From Polysphondylium violaceum (lineage: Eukaryota > Evosea > Eumycetozoa > Dictyosteliales > Dictyosteliaceae): a stretch of DNA of 26,036 bases. Where the stretch lies: assembly GCA_000277445.1 (NCBI GenBank), contig AJWJ01000328.1, positions 1 through 26,036 of the forward strand, read 5' to 3'. Positions 10,501-19,916 of this stretch are shown here, piece by piece. The position numbers and the translations under genes were made by a program. Below the pieces are notes generated by a model. That model was not told the origin of the DNA and did no database searches. It was given only the letters and a program-made list of their open reading frames with translations. Each line of letters starts with the position of its first letter. Position 1 is the first letter of the stretch.

Positions 10501-10624
10501 CTGATGGTCTAGTAGGTGCTGATGTATATTTATTATTACTAGTGTTGTTATTATTATTATTATTATTATTACTATTATTATTACTAGTACCACTACTAGT
10601 ATTGGTAGTTGTGGTAGTTCCCAT
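7576..10624 (-). CDS. secG: SecG: ankyrin-repeat, Sec7 and PH domain Arf exchange factor
   Basis: Predicted protein of 984 aa from two exons, 10624-10019 and 9924-7576, with a 94 bp phase-0 intron (GTAAAT donor, TATATAG acceptor) falling exactly between two ankyrin repeats. An Asn/Thr/Ser-rich head is followed by about 15 ankyrin repeats (roughly 42-530; PLHKAAFNGH type). A helical charged stretch leads to a Sec7 domain at about 590-785. Its catalytic glutamic finger is visible in FRLPGEAQKIDR (Glu684), as is the motif FSVIMLNTDAHNP. A PH domain follows at about 792-894 (GWLTKQGG, KRWFILT, W in MESWVQSIK), then a Ser/Asn/Pro tail. Sec7 domains load GTP on Arf GTPases, and PH domains of cytohesins bind phosphoinositides, so action at the plasma membrane or endosomes is likely. 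D. discoideum SecG has the same architecture and is described as a cytohesin homologue linked to adhesion and aggregation. Most of exon 2 is far GC-richer than exon 1. Confidence 0.95.
10530..10580 (-). repeat. Asn-coding AAT trinucleotide tract in secG exon 1
   Basis: A (TTA/TTG)n run on the + strand encodes an Asn tract near the SecG N-terminus. Such tracts are common in dictyostelid proteins and vary in length between strains. Confidence 0.8.
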
Positions 10625-11730
10625 TTTTAGTAGGTGTTATTTATTTATTACTGTTACAAAGAGTGAGTGAAATTGCAAAACCTGATAATAATAAATTAAT
10701 ATTACTATCTATAGTAGGTCGTTTAATCCTTATATGTGTGTGGTGTGGATTTCTTCTCCTTTTATATAAATAAATGATGATTAATAAACAATAGCTATAC
10801 AAATATTTAATTAGATATAGTAATGATTTACTATACTATATTAAAATATGTTATGTGATGATGGTAAATAATGTGTAAGAAACTCACTCAATATTTTTTA
10901 GTGGTGGGTGTGGTTAGGTTTTTTTTTCTTTTTTTTTTTAATTTTTTTTTTAAAAAAAAAATCTTTGTCGTGTTATAATTGTTGTTTTTGGATGAGAGCA
11001 AAATAATCTTCTAAAAATAACTACAATTATTATTATTGTATAATGTAAAACAAATTTCGTTGAGAGGAGTGAAAATAAAAGAAAAGAAAATGCGTATACA
11101 CAAAAAGAAAGTAAAAAAATTGTTGTTTTTGTTGTTTGTTTGTACTTACCACTACCACTATTTCCTTATGTCGGAAAGGGGGTGGATATATATTTAAATA
11201 TAGAGTGGTGTGGGAAAAATACAGGATAAATATATTGTGTTTTATGTGTGTTGTATTGTTGTTGCTTAATATATACATCTTTATAAGGGGATGGTGTTTT
11301 CCATTATACCAAACAAAAACACTCCCAACACACACAAACACACAGACATAAACACCTTATTTGGGTAATTCACTTTTATGATTCTAGATGTTTTTGTCTT
11401 GTTAATTTTTATAATTCTTTGATTGTTATTGTTTGTGTGTACAAAAGTGTACATACAAATATATCCATTATTGTATCTGACAATAACAATGATGATCAAG
11501 ATTAACTTTGTGTATAAGAGATTTGTAATCATCTATTTCATCCCAATGGATAAAATACTTATCTGTCCAATCGAGCTAGATTTTATCTTTTTTTTCACTC
11601 GATCATTTTTTGTGAAAAATAGATATGCAATGGACTTATTGGATATAAATAGAAAATAATTAGAGGTCAATGATAATTCAGTTTTGGATCAAATTCTATG
11701 ATAATTCTTGATGTGAGAGAACCTAATAGT

Positions 11731-11757
11731 TGATTGATCAACAAAAGTTGTCAATCA
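11731..11757. other. 11 bp hairpin with AAAA loop
   Basis: TGATTGA pairs with TCAATCA, and CAAC pairs with GTTG, separated by one bulged T at 11738 and closed by the loop AAAA (11743-11746). It lies about 240 bp beyond the stop codon of the lipoate ligase on the - strand. It may be a 3' UTR or RNA structure, or chance. Confidence 0.6.
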
Positions 11758-11912
11758 CTTGTTATTTTTTGGATGAGACCACATTGATTTTCATCCTAAC
11801 TTAAACTACTAGTTGAAAAACATTTATTTAAATTTAAATTCATTAATAAAATCTACCAGTTGTAATCAATTGAAGACCAAAATTTCATCCCGTCCCGATA
11901 CATTTTAAAACC

Positions 11913-11927
11913 TGGCAATGGTTGCCA
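11913..11927. other. 6 bp hairpin, TGGCAA / TTGCCA
   Basis: An inverted repeat with a three-base loop (TGG), about 70 bp past the lipoate ligase stop on the - strand. It is GC-rich for the region and lies near the block CCCGTCCCGATAC. No function is assigned. Confidence 0.55.
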
Positions 11928-11994
11928 TTTCCTGACTAAATTGATAACTAAAAATGTACTCGATTTTATTAAATAAATAAATTATGATTAATGT

Positions 11995-14322
11995 TTAAAT
12001 AACAGTAATTAACCAATTCTTTAATTCCTCAAGTTGATTATCAGTTTCCACAGTTTGTAAAACATTTTTACAACGATCAATTCCAATTGATATGTCTTGT
12101 GTAGTATATCTCATTCCCAATAAATTATTTGATAAAAGTTCAATCATTGTTGGATTTAAAGAGTCACTGTATATTTTAACTTTATCAATGATACTTTTTG
12201 TACAATTTAAATTTATATCCTATTTGATATTTTTAATTATCATATTAATAAATGAATAGATAAATAAATATAAAACACTTACAATTGTACCCCAATCAAA
12301 TCTTTTTTCAAATTGATGCTCAAAAGCAGGAGAATTACCATATCTCCAATCCCAGTTATTTAAAGTTTGATAAACTTCATTGAGACTTGGAATTCTTTCT
12401 AAATCAGAGGTATTTAATTCCTCTATTTCTACATTGAATTCACCATAGGTTTTTTGAAATTCATCTATAATAGTGGAACATATAGTTTCATGATTCAAGT
12501 TTTCATTTAAAGTTTTTAAATTGACAACTCTTGATATTACACTGGATATTCCTTTACTCTATTTATATATTTTTAAAATTATTAGTTGATGATGATGATT
12601 ATGATGATAATGATGATGATATGATGATAGTTATTAATATTTGCAGTTTAAAGTGTGTGGGTGCGGTTCAGTTATATTTTTTATTTCATTCCAATAATCT
12701 AAATTATTATCAGATAAAATTTTGTTATTATAATAACAATCTGATCTCTTGAAATAGGTAAATACGAAATCCTTGATTCGAGTGTGTTTTTACTTTTTTT
12801 CAGTTTGAGGATAAACACAGAGATAGATATAAAGATATCTATATCTTACCCCACCCACATAAAAAGATATATAACAACCACAATTCCACAAATCTCTGTT
12901 TACATACACCACACATGTGTTAGATTCGTAAAGATTAAGGGGTATTATGCCCATCACCAATAAGTCACATAGAGATTTATCTCAACAATTGTTACTTTAT
13001 ACGTAAACTCCAACTATGAATCCTAATCTACCATGTGAAGCATTGTGTTGGATAGAAGTATATAAATAGCACCACCCCTAAACATTGTGTTACCAGCCAC
13101 ACGCAAACATATACACGCAAATAGATATACAATTATTACGACTACTACTACCACTTACCTTTAGTTTATCTTTATTTGGATTTAAATATTTTTGAAGGGA
13201 ATCCAAATTTACATCAATCATAATAGTGCCATGATGAAATGATCTTTGTCCCGATTGTTTGTAAGCAGAGCCAGATATTTTTTTACCTTGAACAATAATG
13301 TCGTTTCTACCAGATGCTTCAGGTTCCGGTATTCCAAGATTTTTGAGAGAATTTATAATAATCGAGGTGTTTCTATGCTTGTCGTAGGAATTGGTATTAG
13401 ATAGAAAAGTGAAATTTGTATTCCCCAAATCTTGGTAAACAGCACCTCCTCCAGAGTACCTTCTAGCTAGAACCACGTTATCTTCATCCATTCTTTGTAA
13501 ATGGCATTCTTTATAAGGATTTTGGTATCTACCGATAACGACAGTAGGTGTATTTCTCCACAAAAACAATGTTTGTTGGTTTAAATTAAATTGTTTAAAT
13601 AGCCAATCCTCTGTTGCGATATTAAATAATGGATTATTTGTAGTGGATTTATAAATCTTTATCTTTTTTAAAGAATCATTATCTATTATTTGGATTTTAA
13701 TTATTATTGTGTTTGTATTTTTTTCACAATTTATAGATATAGATTTTCATTAATAATAATCATAATAATAATTGATCGATGGTAATTTAATTCCAAAAGG
13801 AAAGAAAGTGGAAAAAAAAGGATCATGCGTGATGATTAAATGGAATCATAAAAGATATTAAAAGTATATGTTAAAAATAGATGATTATGTTGTTATTATT
13901 TTGTTGTTGTTGTTGTTTGTTGTTAATAGATTGATAAAAAAGTAGAGTAGGAAAAGTAGTAGTATTAGTAAAAAAATAAATGAAAAATTAAAAAAAATGT
14001 AGATTTAAAAAGTGGGAAAAAAAAAGTGTAAATTTATATCTATTGTTAAAGATTTACTCTTGTCGTTGTTGTCTTTTGTATCAGCACCATTACTGTTGTT
14101 ATTGCTAGCGTTGTGATTATTCAAAGTTGAATATTGTCGATATATATGTTGTCGTTGTTGTTGCTTAAAAGTAAATACTAGTGTTGCTGTTGATGAAGCA
14201 AAATGTGATGCCATAAAGATAGTATTAGTATTTTTACTCAAAAAGCCGGAAACTCCACTCACACTCTTTTTAAGAGATGACGATCCCAATAAAGAAGGTG
14301 CTGCAATAGAGGCCATCATCAT
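11995..14322 (-). CDS. lplA: Lipoate-protein ligase (LplA/LIPT1 type), likely mitochondrial
   Basis: Predicted protein of 429 aa from four exons on the - strand: 14322-14058, 13682-13159, 12558-12283 and 12219-11995. Phases match at all three junctions (1, 0, 0). Exon 1 begins MMMA and is rich in Ser, Lys and Arg without acids up to RQYSTL, a typical presequence ending. Exon 2 holds the catalytic fold: RRYSGGGAVYQDLGN (about 162-176), then GKKISGSAYK with Lys223 matching the E. coli LplA adenylate-binding lysine, HHGT, and YLNPNKDKLK. Exon 3 continues SKGISSVISRVVNL and ends RFDWGT. Exon 4 is the LplA accessory domain (SDSLNPTMIELL, GMRY, LEELKNW). The enzyme attaches lipoate to E2 and H subunits of mitochondrial dehydrogenases, by ATP-dependent ligation or, as in LIPT1, by transfer. 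Having the full accessory domain does not settle which. Introns are 375, 600 and 63 bp, two of them the longest in the window. Confidence 0.92.
12559..13158 (-). other. 600 bp intron 2 of the lipoate ligase
   Basis: Bounded by GTAAGT and TAAATAG on the - strand, with a branch-point-like ACTAAT about 30 nt before the acceptor. It holds a GATGAT microsatellite (12587-12630), CCCCACCCAC-type motifs like those in the intergenic spacers (12848-12860 and near 13070), and a 7 bp inverted repeat near 12826-12848. Frames within it on the + strand (for example 12531-12752) look like translated microsatellite. No nested gene is supported. Confidence 0.6.
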
Positions 14323-14445
14323 TTATGGTGTTTAGTAGTGTGTGTAAAGTGTGTGTGTTAAAGTGTGTACTAAATATATCTATAGTTAGAGATTTTACTC
14401 CCACTCACAAAATATTCAAATCACACACAAATCCCAACACGAATC

Positions 14446-14505
14446 AAAAAAAATGAAAATGAAAAAAAATAAAAAAAATAAAAAAATAAAAAAATAAAAA
14501 AAATA
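14446..14505. repeat. A-rich (A6-8 T)n tract
   Basis: Repeated AAAAAAT units about 120-180 bp upstream of the lipoate ligase start. Low-complexity, poly(dA:dT)-type promoter DNA that probably disfavours nucleosomes. Confidence 0.75.
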
Positions 14506-15271
14506 TCTCAATTTCAGTCATATAATTATGCATTATTTGATTTGATGATGATCTTCACCAAATCATTCATATCTACAACAATGTTAGTGGTGGGTGGGTA
14601 TACTTGTATAGAAATCATAATGTGAATATGTGGTATATGTGAGTGTGTGTATCATTTTGTCTCAATCTCTCTTTCTTTGTGATTTACTCTTATTTTGAGA
14701 ATGAATAAAAAGTTTTTATGAAATATCTCTCTATTTGTTTTTTTATGAATATTATTTGTTTTCAAGAAATGGTAGTGTGCTATCGACAGCGATGATAAAA
14801 TGGGGTTAATTGTTGGATTGATATATCACCCACCCCACCACCCATTTCACACACTCACCCACACCCATCAACAGCCAGACACAGTCTGTTTTCAACAAAA
14901 CAATACTAGTTATAACCAATGTATTTTATCTTATCAAGAACACTCGATAGATATATCATCATGTTTTTAAAAGGGTAATAAATGGTTTCTCTCTTTTTTT
15001 AGCTTAATCCCACATATATCTCTGTGACACGGTCTATCCTTGACTGTGGAAAAATAGCGTAAATATGAATGAAAATCCTAAAAAAGAAATTTATGTTCAT
15101 ATTCCATTATCTTTTTTGATTTGATTTGATTTGAATTCCAAAACAACAACACAACTTATAGACACCACCACCCACCACACCCACATCGCACACTAACATT
15201 AGGAAAATAACCAATAGATTATATTAAATCTTATTACTACATCTATAACTTCACACACCACAACCATAATA

Positions 15272-15300
15272 ATCATCATCATCATCATCAATTTCATCAT
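15272..15300. repeat. ATC trinucleotide microsatellite
   Basis: About six ATC units, then ATTTC, then more ATC, in the P450 promoter side of the divergent spacer. Confidence 0.75.
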
Positions 15301-15369
15301 CACACAAACATTATAATATCACCACCCCTTGCTAAAAACCTCACACCTCTCCCACCACCTTTGAAAAAT

Positions 15370-15404
15370 ACACACCCACATTCAACCTTTTTGGTTGGGT
15401 GTGT
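15370..15404. promoter_or_regulatory. Inverted CACACCC / GGGTGTG pair (candidate G-box palindrome)
   Basis: ACACACCC (15370-15377) can pair with GGGTGTGT (15397-15404), and inside it AACC (15384-15387) with GGTT (15393-15396) around a TTTTT loop, leaving a 6 nt bulge. It lies about 475 bp upstream of the P450 ATG in a field of similar single motifs. It may be a paired binding site for G-box binding factor, by motif likeness only. Confidence 0.4.
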
Positions 15405-15876
15405 TTGTTTGTGTTATCAACCACGACCCCTCCTCCAACACAAATACTAAAAATCTTTCCAACACACACACTCACACACTCACACCAACACTTTTACTTT
15501 CCAAATCTCTCAAATTTTTATATAAATAGTTAATAGTTTCCTTCAATTTTTAAATAAATTTTGTTTTTAAATAAAAATAGTAAACATATAAAAAAACACA
15601 TTATTTTAAAAGAGTACATTAGGAATTGTTTCTTGTTGTTGTTGTTTATCATCCATCTTTTCTTTCCGTAATAGATTATCATCACCCCATTTATTCCATT
15701 CCATCCACTTAAATCTTGATTTATTTGTTTCCAAATTCTTTTTTTTATTTTTAAATTTTGTATTTAATTTATTTTTGTAAATCTTTATTTATTTATTTAT
15801 TTTTGACTTCACATCACAATCCCAAACAACACAAAGATCAGATCCATTCATTTCAATTATATATATAATTTCAACA

Positions 15877-17661
15877 ATGTTGTTAACTTTAACTTATTTA
15901 TTTTTAATGTTTCTTCTCTTCGATTTTGTATGTATTAGATATATTAATTAAATATTTTTATTTTTATTACCATATAAAGGAAAAAAAAGTATTTCGATTT
16001 ACTAAAGTGATCGGGATATTTTTTTTACCTATATTACCCCCACACACACTTTTGGAAAAATAAAATTTTACACACATATTTATTTTATTTGTACTAACTA
16101 TAGTAATCATATCTTAGATATGTAAAAATTATAAAAACTTTAAAAATAGAAAACTAAATGGACCAAAAATAGCTCTGCCATTGATTGGAAATTTCAATAT
16201 TATAGTCAAAGATGGCATGCCACATTATACCTTACATAAATTATCAAAGGTCTATGGAAAAGTTTATCGTATTTGGTTTGGCGATATGATGACATTGGTC
16301 GTCTCTGATCCAAAGGTTATTAGAGAAATTTTTGTAAAAAATTTTGATAATTTTATCAATAGACCCTCTGGTCTATGGATTCGTGCCCTCACTAGAAATC
16401 ATTCAAATCTAGTATTTGGTAGAGACGATCATTGGAAAAATATGAAATCTTTGATTGGTAATTTATTATCTTCAACAAAATTAAAACAATACAATGGTGT
16501 CATTGATAGAGAAGTCGAAGGTTTATTATCAACAATGAATTCAATTGAAAGCTCTTCACAAATTGTAAATATAATATAAGTTTAAAATTTATCTAAATCG
16601 AAATACTAACATTACTTTCGTTAAATCTAGTTTTATCCCAAAAAATATTTTAAAACCTATACATTAAATATTATTTTAGAATTGGTATTTAGCAAGAGAA
16701 TATCGTCCTATGATGATTGTTTGGCTGATGAACAAGTCCAAAATATTTTAAATTATGTCGACAAGGTTTTAACTTTTTCTTTTGGTCCACATAGATTTAT
16801 AGAAAGTTTTGGTGTAATTTTTTATCTTTTTATGAAGCTCACTGGCAAAATCCCAAATGCTAGCAAGTTTATTGATCCAGTCTATCAAGAACATATCTCT
16901 ACTCTTGATCCAAAGAAACCAAGAGACTTTTTAGATGAACTCATCATTTCCCTTGGTGGTGGTCAAACCAAAGAAGCCATAGATAGCTTACTCGTACTTT
17001 CATCAGATTTTTTGATCACTGGCACCGAAACAAGTGGTTCTACTTTGGAGTGGTTGTTTGTCTACATGGCCAACTATCCTGACATTCAAGAAAAAGTATT
17101 TGGTGAAATTAAATCTGTTGTTGGCTCAAAAAATAGAGTAACTTTAACCGATAGAGCCTCTACTCCTTATTTCAATGCCATCCTCAAAGAAGTTATGAGA
17201 ATAAAACCAATAGCCGTCTTGGGAATGCCAAGAGAGGCTTTGGATGATATTCAAGTCGGTGAATATTTTATTCCAAAAGGTACTCAGGTGTTTCCATTCA
17301 ACTATGGTGTATTAAATGATCCAGACTACTGGGAACATCCAAATGAATTTATTCCAGAAAGATTTTTAGCCAATAACCATAGCGAGCAATTCTTGCCATT
17401 TGGTGCTGGTCCAAGAAACTGTGTTGGATCAAGTATGGCTCTCGATGAGATTTATCTTTTGGCCACAAATATTCTTTTATCGTTTAAATTATCCTCTCCA
17501 AATGATCAACCAATCGATGATACCGAATGTATGTATTTTTGATTTAAAAAAATTGATATTATATTTATTGAATTGATCCTAATCTATTTGTTGTAATTAT
17601 AGTATTTAGATTTGTTGTTCAACCAAAAGAATATGGTCTTACATTAAAAAAAAGAATTTAA
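15877..17661 (+). CDS. Cytochrome P450 (membrane-anchored, dictyostelid CYP)
   Basis: Predicted protein of 484 aa from four exons: 15877-15927, 16118-16564, 16631-17528 and 17603-17661, with introns of 190, 66 and 74 bp and matching phases. Exon 1 encodes only a 17-residue hydrophobic anchor (MLLTLTYLFLMFLLFDF). Exon 2 begins with a basic stretch and the hinge GPKIALPLIGN. Family marks are the I-helix LITGTETSGSTLEW, the K-helix ExxR in KEVMR, the PERF-type FIPERFL, and the haem loop FLPFGAGPRNCVG with Cys430 as iron ligand. The protein ends PKEYGLTLKKRI. It should sit on the ER facing the cytosol and oxidise a small lipophilic substrate using electrons from a P450 reductase. Substrate and CYP family number cannot be read from sequence; it resembles the CYP508/513/516-type amoeba enzymes I remember. 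Confidence 0.93.
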
Positions 17662-18159
17662 AAAAAATAACTCTACATTTTTTGTAAACTATTAATTGTA
17701 AAATACATATATATTTGTACAAAATTTAAAACAACTCACATTGATGTCACAATAGTCATCATAGTCATATAAAATTAAAATAAAACATTATAATTTATTA
17801 TCTAAATGCTATTGACTTGTATTTGAGCAAAAGTTTCTATTATCCACTCAACAGTGAAGTTAATTCTCAATGAGAAACATTCGATCAAGATTATAACTAG
17901 TTTTTACCTCAACAATGACTCACCCACTTGGAGAAAATAAAAACTATAAACCTTTCACAAAAATTTTCATAAAAAAAAGAAATCAAAAAATTTTTCATTC
18001 AATTTCATCTCCAAGATATTTAATTTAACCCATTTTTTCAAAAAAAAAATCATAAAAATTTGATTGAGGGGGGTTAAAAAATGCTTAATAAAATCATAAA
18101 AATCTTTTTTTTAGATAGTCAGTAGCATTGTAGATATATAGATATATAATACACACAAT
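17662..18159. other. Intergenic spacer between P450 and carrier gene
   Basis: 498 bp of AT-rich DNA with A and T runs (17960-18110), holding the P450 3' end and the carrier promoter (TATA-like ATATATAGATATATAA at 18132-18149, just before the ATG). No ORF or RNA gene is visible. Confidence 0.55.
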
Positions 18160-19763
18160 ATGGATAAGGAAGATAAAGATTTTATTAAAAATCTTTTTGT
18201 TTCTTTAGATACGTAAGTTATATGTATTTTATTATTATTACAATGTATATACTAACATCATGATCGATAAATAGAAATGGTGATGGAAAATTAACAAGAG
18301 AAGAGTTGGAACAAGGTTTCCTGAAATTAAAGATCCCACCCACTCATCTTGATAATTTAATCAATCAAGTCGATTCAAATCATGATGGTTTGATTACTTT
18401 TAAAGTATGTGTGTTTAATCATTTCTTTTATAGGTCATTTATTAACACTCTCTCAAAATATATACCTACTACAAATGATAATAGGAATTCGAAGATTTTA
18501 CAGTCGATAATATAATTAAATTGAAAACAGTTTTTAATGAAATCGATGTTGATAGATCAGGTAAACTTGATTTTCATGAAATTGAAGAGACAATTAAAAA
18601 ACTTGGTCTACCAACTTACTCTGAACAAGAACTCGCTAGATTGTTTTCTAGAATTGATAAAAATAAGGATAATTTAATTGATTTTAACGAATGGAGAGAG
18701 TTGTTGGTCTTATTACCCAGCAATAATCTCAGTGTAATTTTATCGTATTGGAAGGATGCCCAATTTTTAGATCCTGGTTCAGATAGTGGTGGTTTTATTC
18801 CCCCTCCTCCAACCAAAGCAGTCCATTCTTTGTATAATACTTTTGTTGTATGTATAAATATTAAATCAGTTTCAATCGTCGTCGTACTAATTAATATATC
18901 TATAGTATATGGGTGCTGGTGCTGCAGCAGGTATAGTATCACGTACTTCTACAGCTCCGTTGGAAAGAGTTAAAATTGTTTATCAAATTAATCATGGTGC
19001 TCCTCAATCATTGATGCAAACTTTTAAAAATGTTTACGCCGATGGTGGATTCAGAGGTCTCTTTAGAGGAAACTTGGCCAATATTTTAAAGGTATCTCCA
19101 GAGTCTGCCATTAAATTTGCTTCTTTTGAAGCTGTTAAAAAACTCTTTGCTGCACACGACTCAGAATTAACATCTGCTCAAAGATTTATTTCTGGTGCTG
19201 CCGCTGGTGTCATTAGTCATACATCTTTGTTCCCACTAGAAGTAATCAGAACTAGATTATCTGCCTCTCACACTGGCACCTACACCGGCATTATCGACTG
19301 TGGTCTTAAAACATATCGTGCAGAAAACTCTTTTAGACCATTTTACAGAGGTTTGGTTGCATCCATTGTCAGTACCATTCCCCACAGCGGTATCAATATG
19401 ATGGTGTACGAGACTTTAAAACACCGTATCATTAAAATGTCCGATAACCCCTATCCACCTGCCGCCTATCTCATGGGTTGTGCCTCTATCTCCAGTGTTT
19501 GTGGTCAACTCGTGGGTTACCCATTCCATGTCATCAAAGCCAGACTCATTACTCAAGGCACTCCCGTCAACCCAGAGATTTACAACGGTGTAATTCATGG
19601 TTTAAAGACCATTGTGAAAAAAGAAGGTTTCAAGGGTTTATATCGTGGTATAGTTCCAAACTTTATGAAATCTATTCCATCCCACGCTGTCACATTTGGA
19701 GTATACGAATTCTTCAAGAAAACCTTTGATATCAATCTTAAAGAAAAGAAACATCATAAATAA
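18160..19763 (+). CDS. mcfB: EF-hand (calcium-regulated) mitochondrial carrier, SLC25A24/SCaMC type
   Basis: Predicted protein of 467 aa from four exons: 18160-18212, 18275-18404, 18485-18847 and 18906-19763, with introns of 62, 80 and 58 bp. The N-terminal half has four EF-hand loops starting DTNGDGKLTREE, DSNHDGLITFKE, DVDRSGKLDFHE and DKNKDNLIDFNE; the fourth lacks the usual Gly at position 6. The last intron ends exactly before the carrier domain (YMGAGAAAGIVSRT). Three carrier repeats follow, with signatures APLERVKI, FPLEVIRTR and YPFHVIKAR; the third has His where Asp/Glu is usual, a spot that also departs from the consensus in SCaMC proteins. Such carriers exchange ATP-Mg for phosphate across the inner mitochondrial membrane when cytosolic calcium rises. 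The symbol mcfB is the D. discoideum SLC25A24 homologue as I remember it. The gene converges on the secreted-protein array, 153 bp between stops. Confidence 0.92.
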
Positions 19764-19916
19764 ATTGTTTATTGTTTTTTGTTTTTTTTGTATAAACGAA
19801 ATTGAAAGAGAAAAGACAAAGTTGATTGAGAGCACAAAAGAACTAATAGAGATCAGATAAAAAAGATACACAAAATAAAAAAAGAAATACAAGATTTGAA
19901 AAACATGGTCAAATCA

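Larger units (their letters stand above)
10625..11994. other. 1.37 kb spacer upstream of secG and downstream of the lipoate ligase
   Basis: The part nearest secG (10625-11660) is AT-rich, with T/A homopolymers near 10918-10962 and a GTGGTGGGTGTGG element near 10900. A good donor (GTAAGT on the - strand, near 11146-11151) and an acceptor-like CAG about 35 nt before the secG ATG would allow an intron in the secG 5' UTR; this is a guess. From about 11660 to 11940 the sequence is less repetitive and carries a strong hairpin at 11731-11757 and a smaller one at 11913-11927. No protein gene is supported. Confidence 0.5.
14323..15876. other. 1.55 kb divergent promoter spacer, lipoate ligase / P450
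   Basis: No gene is visible. It separates two divergent genes and so holds both promoters. Notable content: an A-rich AAAAAAAT array at 14446-14505, a dense scatter of CACCC/CACACCC motifs from 14820 to 15510, an ATC microsatellite at 15272-15300, a TTTGA array at 15115-15134, and an inverted CACACCC/GGGTGTG pair at 15370-15404. D. discoideum G-box binding factor recognises G/T-rich sites of this general kind. Confidence 0.6.

Noticed and set aside
11033-11659. Several overlapping frames of 70-100 codons on both strands
   Set aside because: Composition is that of translated AT-rich and CA-repeat DNA; no domain or start context.
12587-12745. C/D-box snoRNA candidate (TGATGA then CTGA)
   Set aside because: TGATGA belongs to a microsatellite and the spacing of about 150 nt is too long; no terminal stem.
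12531-12752. 73-codon + strand frame with an Asp run inside the lipoate ligase intron
   Set aside because: The Asp run is a GATGAT microsatellite, and the rest has no recognisable content.
5104-19763. A mitochondrial gene cluster (Ach1-like, lipoate ligase, carrier)
   Set aside because: The three genes are separated by unrelated genes (secG, P450), lie on different strands and share no promoter; chance is enough.
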